Positions 45,156 to 56,946 of a stretch of 64,000 nt of DNA are shown here, piece by piece (position 1 is the first letter of the stretch; each line of letters begins with the position of its first letter). The notes beneath the pieces were generated by a model. That model saw only the letters and a list, made by a program, of their open reading frames with translations, was not told the origin of the DNA and did no database searches. Source of the DNA: Amyelois transitella (Eukaryota > Arthropoda > Insecta > Lepidoptera > Pyralidae); assembly GCF_032362555.1 (NCBI RefSeq), contig NC_083518.1:7266501-7330500 (forward strand), written 5' to 3'. The translations under genes and the position numbers were made by a program.

Positions 45156-48100
45156 ATCGAGAAACAAATAATCTGGATAAAATGCTCGAACAACTTTCAC
45201 AGACTCAAACGCCGATTGAGTGAACACCAAGTTCGACCGTCATCCTCGGCAGAGTCTGTTTAATAAGCCGTAGTGTCACCCAACCCCTTATTAGTACAAA
45301 GTTCCCGGGTATAAAACGTAGTGTGTGACCGGTGGCCATTTGATGTAAAAACTATATCGTATTTGTGTCTAGTGATCGCCGATTGAACTGTTACGTTGCT
45401 TGTGTCGTGATTCATAGTAGATATTTTTTTCTTGTAAAGATTAAAACTGATTTGCTGATTTCGATGATGAATAATTTGTATCAAAGGATGCCTTTTATAA
45501 TGTGTAAGTAGGTTAAGGGAATCATGTCGGTGGTGATGCATAATGACTTATGTAAAGCAATATGTATACTTGATACACTTGCTGCGTACAGCTACATCAT
45601 AGTTCTCACTTGTACGAGTAGAGCGTCGAGAATGCGTCCGCTGCGGTTGGATGACTGGTATGATTTATTTAACAATTAAGTTTCTATTTGGCTACGTGAA
45701 AAGGCATTTATAATTACAATTATTTTTAATTGTTACATTGTTATCAAAGTAGAGTCTATATTAAATTATTCTTTTATTACATAAGAGTATTAAATTATAC
45801 AAACAGCGTCATGTCGTTCAGTGGTATTTCGACTCTTCATTGAATCGAAGATAAAAATTATTTAGGCGTAAAATTTATTTAATCATGGATTGTAATGTTT
45901 TAATTTGTATTTTTTTAATTGATTTCCTTTGCATCACAAGTGTGAATCTTTTGATAAAAATAAATAATTGTTAGTAATCGCAGGCTTTTCATGGCTTCCC
46001 AAACCTGTAGAGACCCTGTCTACATTTAGGTAACGCGCTTAGTACCTATGCATTCGGTCAATATATCAACGGTAGGTTTTTGAACGTTTATATGTATTTA
46101 ATATATGTATCATAATGTTGATGATAATAAACTTTACACCCTGCCTTCGAAGGAATTGATTTATTGCATTTCGGCCTGTACTGTAAAATTTAAAATCGAT
46201 GCATACGATCGTTGTCTCAGTACTTTTTCGGAAAGACTGATTTTGCGAAGGTGGATTTTGAGTTAAATTTTCTGTGCCCAGTCAATTTTAAACAAAAACA
46301 ATTTTCTTTGATGTAAGTGATTCAATAGCACTTATTGAAAAATAACAAAGGGAACATTGTAACATATTTTAAATATAATTAGTGCATAGAAATTAAAGAA
46401 ACACTTTGGTGTTGGATGAAAAGAGATATATTGTATGACTCTAATAGTGAAATCTCTTTATCATTGAATCATAATTTTAAGTAGCGCGAAAAATAAAATA
46501 AAGAATATATTAAAAGTTATTTTTCGTGTGGAAAATAAAGGGCATTTATACGTTTGCAATTAGTGTATCCTTCTGTAGAACTGCCTTCACTATTGTATTT
46601 ATTACAATGTATCTCTACATTTCGATGTCTTTTATTTGACTAATATTTTATTGTATTATACTTCTTTTTGTGTTAAGCATTCATGATGCTATTGTTATCT
46701 TACCAGTGAGATAAATAAAAATTGTCGCATTCATTTCAACTTACTCTGAAGATCTAATGAGTCAAGTTTGACAACGATCTTTCTAAACCATGAATAAAAA
46801 TAGTTAGAAGTATTACCATGTAGAACCTTACGTGGCCTAAACCAACTCTTTCAATGAAGACCTGGCGCCCTGATACGCCTAAGGGCTATTGATACATTCA
46901 TACATCGGTATATCACGTCGTTATACCGGGGTAGACATATCGAACAGTCTTGATATGACTGAAAGATCTAGTTTAGATGGCTACCAATAATAACGAAGAT
47001 TGCCCTTTTAAATTACTTAGGGTTTTGTGCCAAGTAGTTACCTATGATATTACAGCAGATGGTAGGTAAACTTCTAAAAATAAAATCTACTCAACATCAC
47101 AATCTCACTGGTCGTCTATTCCAAAGCTTAAGTTTCTTGTCTAAACTTCTGTTCCATTGCTTGATGCCAAAAAAAATTAGCAGCAAAAAGATTCTATTTA
47201 GGTATTCTGTAACTGTGTAAAACCATTTCCCTTCTATTTAGGTTATATGAGTGGCGATAACCTCTGCACACAGTTGACACACAACTTTAAAATATTTGTT
47301 ATTATTTATGTACTGATTAGTATCTAGAAAAAAAGAATCTCCATTTATACAAACTCATTATAAGCATAAGGCTGGATTTGCTGTTAGGTTCTGTATACAA
47401 AAGTGAAACTCTATGGGTATAGAATGATGTTACAAACCTACGGTGTATACGATTGTATCTGAAATAGTAGCAGGTATATGTCGCTACCCAAAGACCTTAA
47501 TGAGCCTTAACTCATAATCTGCTCGGCTACCACGAGTGTCGTTTGGTGTAGGCGCTAGCTACTGTAGTGAATTTGAATAAACTTAAGGTTGAAATTGTTG
47601 AAGTCTCAGTTCTCTCAGCAGTCTAAAGACGAAAGTGACACTTGTTGCAGATGTATTAAAACTTTATTGTATAACATAAATCTTTACAACGTTTATCTCA
47701 ATTTATAATAATTACAGATTTGGGTATTTTTGTGTATATATTCTTATCTGTGCAGGTGAGATCGCCACTCCTACTCATTATTAATTAATTAGAATTAACG
47801 AGTAAATTCCATAATAATACTATTACTATAAGTGAGCTCCTTGCTTGTAGCTGGATTGTTTTAAAGAATGTTACCTGGATTCCGCAGACGCAACCTTCTT
47901 GTAGTCAATGATTTTTAGAAATAGGTTTTACTAATAAGAAATAAAAATACCTTGTTTTTATTATTTATTTTGTTTCAATTGAAATTATATAGGTATATTT
48001 TTATTATTGTAACCTACATAGTTATGTTGGCTGTAATTGAATATTGATGTAATTAATATATGTATTTTTATTTCCACCTGCCTTTTATTTAACTTGACCC
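45156..48100 (+). other. wge 3' UTR and downstream sequence
   Basis: No coding exon is seen after the TGA. AATAAA signals on the plus strand at 46126-46131, 46714-46719 and 47940-47945 are candidate cleavage signals; which one is used cannot be read. A worn retroposon fragment with ACGTCGTTATACCGGGGTAG lies at about 46893-46975. Confidence 0.45.
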
Positions 48101-50184
48101 CATTTTTTTTCGCACAATGCCATCGCATGTAAAAATTAACCTATGTATAAAATATGGCGTCATTATTTTAAGAGCCTTATGAAGGCAACAAAAGGTAGTA
48201 AACTTGAGAACCCTTTTTATTCAATATCTCAGAAAAGGCGAAATTATAAGATTGTCTAATCTTTTTACAGGATAACAAAAAAATATTTTAACAGTAAATA
48301 TCAATATTTATTTGACGAATACACCACGAAGCAATAGCCATACATTATTCATCTCTTTTTTTTTTCTAATTCATTACAAATTCAAATACTGTTTTTTTAT
48401 ATATTCATAATCTCTCAAACGAATATAACAAAAGTAGTATACATAATTATACATGAATATTCCTAGGCAGAAATTATAGAATTGTTTTCTTTACGCAAAC
48501 CATAGCATATTGAGAAGAAATGAAGACCACGTGTATGCTCAAAGTCAAATTTGTTTCATTATATAGTTTCGAAGATAAGATATAACTTGTAATGTTTTAT
48601 AAATTAGCAGTGATGTTAACATTTCATTGAAATCCATGTTTTAATTTTTTTTATAAAACATCACAAAATATAATATCAAATCTAAGAGTCAAATTTAAAA
48701 TAAGATCAAATCTTGTCGTATATTTACTAAGCAGGAAAACTAAACATTTTTTTAAATATCAATTAATTTTAACAATGTGTCTATATTTTATTATATTTTT
48801 CACACAAATATAATATAAATAGACAGCTGCAAAATTGCATATGAAGGAATGTTTACACGTGTTTATTTTAACACCAAAAATAGCGTAATTTATGATGCTT
48901 TAGCAACACTGTTACTATTTACCTTTAGATACAGCTGAATTTCATTTAGGTGGACCCCGGGCCCAAAAGAATTACAGTAGAGGGTGCAACCGGGAACACG
49001 CATAGAAAGGTTTGTTTTTAAATGGTGCCGTGACATCATAATTTCTTCTACAACTGAAAAAATTGTTTTTATTTCTAGATAAACACAGAAAATGCTAGTA
49101 AATAGAATTTTACCCTGCCATATTCCTATGATGTCCAAATTTCTATAATATAACAAAAGTTTGGATAAAGACCCCATAAGGGATAAAGACGTCATTATAT
49201 GTATGTATGTAAGTCTGAATATTAACTAATAGGTACATAAAAGCCCCCAGGCAAGCGATGAACACAGATTTCTAGCTCACTATCTAAGTATCAACTAATT
49301 TCTCTATTGCTTCTGTTCCAATACTGCATCTAGGTAACATTAGCATATTGTAGTAGGAATGATACTTGCTTTTATAATCAAGTTATCCCTGTCTCAACAA
49401 TAAGACAGAATTTGGATGAAATTCAAATTCTACATTAAGTTATGGTTAGGCACAATTATTACATATTTGTAGGTAATCTTGATTTACCTATGTAATTATT
49501 ACTTAATATCCCATAACGTCTTATAGGCCTTCCCACTAATTAACAGACATATTTTGTAAGTTTGTTCTTCTCAAGCTTTCTAAACAACAACCAATCTTTA
49601 TTTTAATTTTAAATAATATTTATACTGCTTCATTTTTTAAGTTAAATTGGATAAACCTAAAATAGCTACATCATTAATAAAGAACCTCTGTATACTGGTC
49701 AACTTTCAGATTATTGTGATAGCCCAAATTGTGTTACACTCTTAGACATCCTAACAAAAATTACACAAAGATATACAACATTTATATTCTATAAATACAA
49801 AATAATCATCTATTGAGAAAATTTCATATACTTATGAACTCCTTACTAACTCATTCAATGCACATATATGTGAGGCCCTTTCATATACAATTATTTCAAC
49901 ATGCAGTTACACTTAAGTAAATATTTTATTTTTATCTGCATTCAGAGCAAAAACGTTTAACAGAAGATAAGGAACATTTTATGTTTGGTTGAATCAATCT
50001 ATGTCATTTTGCTTTAGACCTTTTAATATTGCTGCATAAGTACTACTTTCCTACAGCACAAAGTAATGTCTGATCCAACATATGTATAGTTGGGCTTTAA
50101 GTCACGTAAATACATAAAACAAGAAACAGTATAATAAAATTCCTTCTGTATAATATGGCTAGTCAAAGATTCACGCACATTGAC
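48101..50184. other. Intergenic and YKT6 3' flank
   Basis: No supported gene on either strand. A retroposon 3' end with ATAAGGGATAAAGACGTCAT and a short ATGT tail is at 49167-49212. A diverged repeat with GCCCAAAAGAATTACAGTAG is at about 48940-49000. The nearest clear minus-strand AATAAA for YKT6 is at 49925-49930. Confidence 0.4.
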
Positions 50185-50781
50185 TCAATACGAGCAACAA
50201 CTGTTTGTTTTGCGTGCAGTCTTGTAAAATGCTTTACTGTGCATCGACAAACTGTTTGACTTCTCAACCAAATCATCTAATTTCTCACCTCTTTCTAACA
50301 CTGCTTTTATTGTGTCATGTAAAATTATCTTTGTCTCATCAAGATCATTTTGTATTTTTGTCAAAGCATCAGCTTCTCTTGGGTTCTGGTATTTGGCCAA
50401 GTGCTGATGGAGAGCTGGGAAGTCTACAGAATTTTCATTAGCTGTTGGCCAATTTGCTGCAGGTACCACAGCTGAGAACTCATCAAGAGTTTTTGTAATC
50501 AATGTGTGAGCCACTCTGTTTGGATACTCGTGGTCTGAAATCAATACTCCAGCCAAATTGTCAGCCCTCACATACACTTGTAACATGTATTCCCCTTCTT
50601 TGACTGACTGTCTTGATGCCTGCTGTGTTCTTTCCACCATGGTTTTGCTAACAAATGTCATGAACTCCTGAACTGAACTTCTTTGGAAGAAACTAAAGCT
50701 TTGCAAATCATATGCTGATTTGAGAATAGAGGCATTGTTGATTCCTTTGTAAAGCACTAAAAGGGCATATACTTTCACCAT
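50185..50781 (-). CDS. Ykt6: YKT6 R-SNARE
   Basis: A single 198-residue coding exon begins MVKVYALLVLYKG. Residues 1 to about 125 form a longin domain with the hallmark SFSFFQRSSVQEFMTF. Residues about 135-190 form the SNARE helix, whose zero-layer Arg lies in VLERGEKLDDLVEKS. Ykt6 has no membrane anchor; it cycles between cytosol and membranes by lipidation of C-terminal cysteines and serves ER-Golgi, endosomal and autophagosome-lysosome fusion. The end here is NSCCSY, so the C-terminal box is CCSY rather than the CCAIM-type end I know from vertebrates. The ATG at 50781 is chosen because homologues start there and the upstream codons lack an in-frame ATG. A TTTTTCAG acceptor ending at 50816 suggests a 5' UTR intron. 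Confidence 0.95.
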   Translation of the reverse strand: MVKVYALLVLYKGINNASILKSAYDLQSFSFFQRSSVQEFMTFVSKTMVERTQQASRQSVKEGEYMLQVYVRADNLAGVLISDHEYPNRVAHTLITKTLDEFSAVVPAANWPTANENSVDFPALHQHLAKYQNPREADALTKIQNDLDETKIILHDTIKAVLERGEKLDDLVEKSNSLSMHSKAFYKTARKTNSCCSY

Positions 50782-51829
50782 GTTTATACAGGTGTCTGTT
50801 TTGTGCAAGATTTATCTGAAAAATAATACCACATTGTCATATTATTATATTATTATAAATAAAATAGATCTATATTCAAAATTGGATACTCGACTTCAAG
50901 CACCTCTCCAGAAAGATGTAGACACAACAGAGACTAGAACTTAAAAGGATGATTTTTTTTTGATGATGTACTCACTTTTAAAAAAAAATTTAAGTCAAAA
51001 ATCAGCCAGGTCTAAGAGGCAGGAATTTATTCATGGTCCACCTGGGACTAAATAAAGTATTTTTTTTTATTTATCTATTGAATTTTGCAAGATAGGTACA
51101 GTGAAAGAATGGAAAACAAAGAAGTGAAAGCTACCTATGGCAAATTGATCGTAATTACCTAATCCTTGGAGATCTCTTAGATTTTCTTATCACTGTTTGC
51201 AAATATTATCACGTTATTATTTGGTAATTTTGTTTAAAACGTACCTAAGGAAGGACTAAGCTGTGATTTAAATTAAATATTCCAAAATTCTTATTTTATT
51301 CGTTCTGCGTTCCGTCATCACAGATATTAAATATATTTCCATCATTGATTAATTGATGTATGAAATGTTACAGCAACGTCACGTCACTCAATGTCTGCAG
51401 TTAATTTGGCTGCATGAGCTAGTACCCATTGCCTACTTAATAAAACAAGGGAATATAGGTGCCAAAAAAATGTTTTTAGTAAATATATATTTTTTTTAAT
51501 GTATGGATGGAATACCATTCAATCCCAATGAACCTCAAATTTTCCACTTCCGTGGGTTTTTTACAGATTTAAACGGTTTTTTTTTTTCATATTTCTTTAA
51601 TGCAGCCATTACCATAGAAATATATAAAAAAAATAACTGTTAGCTGTCAATACTGACTGTTCTGTCATCACTGACAATCATCAACAAACAAACTGATGGG
51701 TGTTGATTGTTGATCCAATTTTATTCAGCTGCTAAATGAAAGTTTCGAATAAAATTATCATTAAACATCATTTCTAGAGAGTTTAATAAATATTGACGAA
51801 AAGACTTAATTTTACTTTTATAAATTAAG
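50782..51829. promoter_or_regulatory. Shared 5' region of YKT6 and TAF8
   Basis: The two genes diverge, with 1,048 bp between start codons. A YKT6 5' UTR intron probably takes up the right-hand side of its leader (acceptor at 50816-50817). I see no clear TATA box. ACGTCACGTCACT at about 51377-51389 is a possible bZIP or core-promoter element. Confidence 0.35.
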
Positions 51830-54649
51830 ATGACGGAAAATGTGGAAAAGATCGAGTCTGCCACCGATGCTCGTCGACGTGTACTGAATATAGCAGTTTC
51901 TACAGTACTTTTGGAGACTGGATTTGAATGTGCTGATAAAATGTCTCTCGAAACTCTCACTGAGATGTTACAATGTTGTAAGTAGTTCATATCTTTACTT
52001 AGAAGCAACTCACTGCTTTAGGACCTTGGATTTTTAAACAATACAGCTGAACATGGTCTTTCGTTGAAGGATCATGTATAACCTATTCTTTTTATTTTGT
52101 CTATTCACTTTTTAAATGTTATTCAATCACTTTATTCTCTTTCAGTTTTCACAGAGGTCGGAAACTCAGCAAAAGGATACTGTGAAATATCTGGCAGAGT
52201 TGAACCTGTTCTTGGGGATGTTGTGATGGCACTCATAAATATGGGTAAGAAGTTTCTTTATAGTACTGCATCTCAAAAAGTTTGCTTTATGTATGTTTTG
52301 ATATCTAAAAACTTTTCAAACACCCTATTGATGCTGATCAATAAATATTGACAATGCTTTTTGAATAAAGCATAGATTTTCATAGTAATTTGAGATGTAT
52401 TAAAGAATTGAGTATTTAGCACATTAAATGCAGTGTGAAACAATGGTTTCTTTTGTATTATTGTAATAAATATTCAAAATTTAATTGTCATTATTGCAGT
52501 TATAAAAAGATCTAAAAATAGTGTATTCTTGTGTAATATCTTTATCAGTACTTAAACAATTTATAAAAGACAAAAGTATAATCCTGTGCCTGTGCTACCT
52601 ACCTGTGCGACTTTGAAGATGAAAGTTTACTAGTTGTAATTTTTTTCCAGGAATCAGTTTACAGGGCCTTGAACAATATGCGGCCAGACCAAACAGGCAT
52701 GTGATACAGCCATTACAACAAGCATCTGCTCCGAGGACCCCAGCAATGTTGTCAGCTGGCTCCAAAGCTAAACATGCACCTCACATACCATTCCATTTAC
52801 CACCTTTGCCAGATCCGCATGCTTACATTAGAACACCAGTGAGTGATCTAGAGTTATAAACTTATATACATATAAAATTCTCATATCACAATGCTCGTTC
52901 CCGTACTCCTCCGAAACAACTTAACCAATTCTCATGAACTTTGTGAGCATATTGGGCAAGTCTGAGGATCAGCCAACATCTATTTTTCATACCCCTTAGT
53001 GATAAGGGTCCACCTGTAAAAATTTTGTTTTAACTAGAAATTACTTAAAAATATTTATATGGCAAAACAATGTTTATATACTAAAATTAGAAATGTGAGA
53101 GCATGTTTGTTTGTCCACTGAACCGATATTTAAGAAATTTTGCATACATATAGTATGAAGTACAGAAAAGCACATCATACGCACTTTTCATGCTGACTAT
53201 TAAGTTAGTTAGCATACTATCCTTATATGAGATTCATATAAATCTCAATTCTATCATTGAGCCAAACAGCTGAACGTGGCCTATCAGTCTTTCTTGGACT
53301 ATTGGCTCTGTCTCATTGCAAGGAGTATAGATGTGATTATATGTATGTTTATATTAACATTTTTAATTAAATCATATTTGCATGAATTTATACTAACAAT
53401 ATATTTTTACAGACACACAAACAACCAGTAACAGAATATGAAGCTATAAGAGAAAAAGCTGCCACACAAAAAAGAGATATAGAGAAAGCTCTCACTAAGT
53501 TCTTGGCAAAAACAAGTGAAACACACAATCTTTTCAATACAGAAGACAACCAAGTGTACCCTTGTAAGTTTACAACATATCTGCTTATAGTCGCAGACTT
53601 ATTGCATGATCAGCAAAAAAGAAGACGAAAACCAAGCATGTTTATTCTCAGAGTTAGATGATAATTAAACATTATTGGTGGCAAAAGAATATTACACAAG
53701 AAAGATTGGGGAATGATTCTTTCTCTCATATTTGCATGTTCCCAGTTGCAACCGCCATGCTTTGGGATTTGGAGTTGTCGAATGGGTAGAGTAGAGAAAT
53801 ACGCCATCACATATTTTCTGACAAATAAAATGTTTCTCTTTTTACAGTGATAGCTTGCAAGCCAACATTTCCATCATACCTGCCCTGCCTTCTGCCAACT
53901 GACCAGGTCTTCGATTTTGAAGAGTTGGAATATCATTTCCAAGTAGCTAACAGGACTGAAGATATGCCAGCTGATAAAAAAGGTAAATATCTCATTTATA
54001 AAGGTAAATTAAATTAACCATCCAATTCAGGATCAGTTTCGCTGCTTGCAGATCTCAGACAGTAGTCACTTTCTGTTTAATCCAGGATCATTGTCAAAGG
54101 TGCACAACGGGCTCCTCTCATGAGAGTGAGGATGTAAGCTGGAGTTGTGCTAGGATAAAGAAGAATTAAAGTCAGCCTTTATGACATTATAGTGATGTTC
54201 TTGCATCAGAATGATGTTACTGGTTTGAATCTCAGGTAACATCTTAATGAAATACAGTTATTTTGATTAGCCAGAGTGTATGCTTGTAACTATGCTGTAG
54301 ACAGCTTAGGGAAAGCTCAACCATGATTTAATAAATTGTTTGATTTTGACAAAGCTCATGGTGGATATTTGACTATGTCTTTTTAATCTTATGTCAGCAG
54401 AAATTGTATGCGATGCAGACACAGTTCCTACAGTTTAAGTACAATACATTTTTTTGCCTTATATTATCCAGTTTCTATGATAACATTAAAAAAAAATAGG
54501 TAAGAAATATTATTATTGATAATTTTACAGATCACTCTGACAACGAAGGTGAGAACGGTGGCGATAACGAGAACCTGAACAGTTCTCAGGTTGAAAACCA
54601 GGACTCGGCGCCGGCCTCCAGTCCAGATCGAAGCAAATCCGGTGGATAA
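51830..54649 (+). CDS. Taf8: TAF8, TFIID subunit (fly prodos)
   Basis: Exons 51830-51977, 52146-52244, 52651-52838, 53413-53563, 53848-53982 and 54531-54649 join in phase and encode 279 residues ending at TAA. Residues about 12-90 form a histone fold (RRVLNIAVSTVLLETGFECA, then FTEVGNSAKGYCEISGR and DVVMALINMG) that pairs with TAF10. Residues about 125-195 hold the TAF8 signature PFHLPPLPDPHAYIRTPTHK and REKAATQKRDIEKALTKFL. TAF8 brings TAF10 and TAF2 into TFIID in the nucleus. The tail is acidic and ends SPDRSKSGG, without the basic nuclear-import patch I associate with human TAF8. It is divergent from YKT6 and convergent with PSMB2. An ATTAAA at 54689-54694 may be the cleavage signal. Confidence 0.93.
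52860..53165 (+). repeat. Interspersed repeat in a TAF8 intron
   Basis: Contains CGTTCCCGTACTCCTCCGAA, CAGCCAACATCTATTTTTCA and GTTTGTTTGTCCACTGAACC, phrases I know from an abundant lepidopteran repeat of uncertain class. Confidence 0.55.
53246..53348 (+). mobile_element. 5'-truncated (ATGT)n retroposon in a TAF8 intron
   Basis: Runs from TCTATCATTGAGCCAAACAG to GATTATATGTATG, with divergence in the CATTGCAAGGAGTATAG part. Confidence 0.65.
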
Positions 54650-55098
54650 ACTTAATCTAAATGAAATGTATAAAATAAGTAAGACTTAATTAAAATGAAA
54701 TTATCACTCATATGTACTGTTTCATGTAAAGTGTTAACTTTTCTATCCTCTAGACTAGACATACCCAATTGCATCTTTTGTGACTACAATCCTAAAATGC
54801 GTGAGATAACTTCATAAAATAAGGTCATGGATCATCTGAGGTTGGTTGCAGCTTTTGCAATACTTCTCCATATCTCCCTGTTCATGGTACTACATGTACA
54901 CTCTGTAAGGGAACACTTTGTGTATGACTCTCTATTGTGAAGGACTTTGTGTATGAGTCTTGTGGGCGATTCACCCTGTGTGTTTTACTTCTATTTTACC
55001 TTGTACCATCACATTCCAAAGAACTTTCATTGTGGATGATATGTCCGAACAATTTTAAGGATTCAGAAAAAAAAGTAAGGCTTCATACAAAAAAAATC
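54650..55098. other. Convergent 3' flanks of TAF8 and PSMB2
   Basis: There are 474 bp between the two stop codons. No other gene is seen. TGTAAGGGAACACTTTGTGT and ATTGTGAAGGACTTTGTGTA at about 54905-54953 form a short imperfect repeat. Confidence 0.4.
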
Positions 55099-55104
55099 TT
55101 TATT
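55099..55104 (-). terminator. Poly(A) signal AATAAA of PSMB2
   Basis: On the minus strand AATAAA lies 20 bases after the PSMB2 stop codon, followed by a T-rich stretch. The very short 3' UTR is plausible for a compact housekeeping gene. Confidence 0.6.
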
Positions 55105-55123
55105 TATGCTTATATTAAAAAAA

Positions 55124-56459
55124 TTACTTCAGCAATGCAGAATTGATGGGTGGAAGGACTTTGATCCCATCCCTGTTGACCACCGTAACCTGGAAATTGG
55201 GAAGGCTAACAAACAATCTCTTGTGGACCTCTCTCACGCACATCTTTAGAATCTCATAGGCTTCATCTTCAGTAGCATCTGAAATAAAAAATTGCAAAAT
55301 TTCCTTTAGTGCTTATTTTTTTTTGAATTATGAGAATCAAGAAGCTCTAAATTTATGTAGTCCTGGACCTGATTACAAATTAAGAAATAAAATGTATTCG
55401 GAACTGAACAATCTCAAAAAAGATATTTGAGTTGAGAACCTCCTTTTAAATGTTTTTAAAACCTAACCCAACATTACAAACTGGCATTTCAAGTTTGTAG
55501 TAGGTAGGTACGTTAGAAAATATATTGGACATATGTATATGAGTATAGGTCCAAGATTTAAAAAAAAACTCATTAAACATTATTAAATTACTTGTCCAAA
55601 CATACCTTTCTTATGGTAACGGTCCATGATACTCAAACTGAGGTATCCACCGAAGCCATGAGCACAAAAAGGTACTTTCACACTGGATGCCAAGTAATCC
55701 ATGAAATACAGCTCCGGGCCATTCTCTTTATCATACCCTCCCATCAGAAGATTGACAGAATAGGGACTCTAGAATTAAAAACAATTGTGTCTCAATATGA
55801 AATACAAAAAATTTGGTCCAAGAAATTAAATTGAAGCTATGAATTTTCTGGAACTAGGTCATTACATTTTATTCTCATGGATGTTGTTAATGACTAAGAG
55901 AAACAACATCAATTACTGTGTGATCCTGAAGGTCAGACAGTATCTAATCAACTCATTACTCCTCGATCATGAGCATGACCAGGACCCTGTAAAGGATCTC
56001 ATGTCAAATTTGGACATCCGGAGCAAATTCCAGAACAATGATAATGAAAAAACATGCCATCAAATTTAACTAACAAATACTTACACTGCTTCTCAAATAC
56101 TCTGCAAGGTTTCGGCGAGTAAAATTAGCTGCTGCAGTGGGTCCGAGTTCGTAACCGTTGCGCATCTTGTACAATTGAATATTCTTGGCAATGTACTCAG
56201 CAAACTGGTTTGTATCGCCAGAATCTCCTATTACACCCATTATAAGCCTGTCAGAGATCTTGTATATTTTTTCCTCATCTGAAATGTTAATAAGATAATG
56301 AATAAGGTGGATATAATATAAAATAATACTAATAAACAAAAAATGCAACTCACCATCTTTCATAACCATAATACTGTGGCTAGTAGTTTGATCCGCAGCT
56401 ATCATTACAAAATCATTGCATTGAATGCCTAACAAACATTGCAGATTGATATTAGACAT
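55124..56459 (-). CDS. Prosbeta4: Proteasome subunit beta type-2 (beta-4)
   Basis: Exons on the minus strand, in order, are 56459-56354, 56278-56085, 55768-55606 and 55278-55124; all join in phase to give 205 residues (human PSMB2 has 201). The first ATG gives [20 protein letters not shown]. Family signatures are [54 protein letters not shown] and [17 protein letters not shown]. It is a structural beta subunit of the 20S core: it lacks a propeptide and an N-terminal catalytic Thr, as expected for this subunit. It is head to head with TRMU, with 487 bp between start codons, and converges with TAF8, ending 20 bases before an AATAAA. Confidence 0.95.
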
Positions 56460-56946
56460 TTTCTTCAAGAATTTATACGAAAACAGAAAAAAATATTATT
56501 CGGCAGCAAATAACCTAAATAACAAACTTGTCAACTCACTGTCAATGTTGCCATCACTATTGCCAGTTCCATACATACATATAGACACGTCTATATCCCT
56601 ATAAGGGATATAAAACCCTTGCCAGTTCCATCAATGAACAATTATGTCAATACTTGAACTATAGCCAACACTGTACATAAAACAATGAACGTATTGTACG
56701 TGAACCGGTGATGTACCACTTATGAGGCAGCTTGAATTAAATTTAAAGGCAAAGGGCTAACCAAACGCTAGCATAATATCTATGCTTGATGAATATGATA
56801 AAAAATGTGATTATTTATGTCAAAACTGTAATGTCAAATAAGTGAAAATAATCCTGATCTTTGGAAGTTTTTAAAAAGATTTATTTTGTATTTTCACATT
56901 AAAATATTTTAATTAAGCGAAAATAAAATCTTAATTTAAATGAATA
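56460..56946. promoter_or_regulatory. Bidirectional promoter region of PSMB2 and TRMU
   Basis: 487 bp separate the divergent start codons, so both promoters must lie here, unless unseen 5' exons exist. It contains a 46-bp retroposon insertion (56573-56618). No TATA box at a fitting distance is obvious on either strand. Confidence 0.6.
56573..56618 (-). mobile_element. 46-bp truncated retroposon with perfect 13-bp target duplication
   Basis: The insert, reverse-oriented, ends in the family's TATATGTATGT tail preceded by GGGATATAGACGTG. TTGCCAGTTCCAT flanks it exactly on both sides (56560-56572 and 56619-56631). It is an extreme 5' truncation of the family defined at 43126-43388. Confidence 0.85.

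Noticed and set aside
48890-49195. 101-codon minus-strand ORF
   Set aside because: It overlaps repeat fragments (a GCCCAAAAGAATTACAGTAG repeat and a retroposon tail) and lacks a domain.
50782-50808. Upstream extension of YKT6 by nine codons
   Set aside because: The first codon is TTG, not ATG, and homologues start at the MVKVYALLVLYKG position.
55592-56069. Plus-strand ORFs of about 80 codons in the PSMB2 region
   Set aside because: Antisense to PSMB2 exon 3 or within its intron 2; no independent support.
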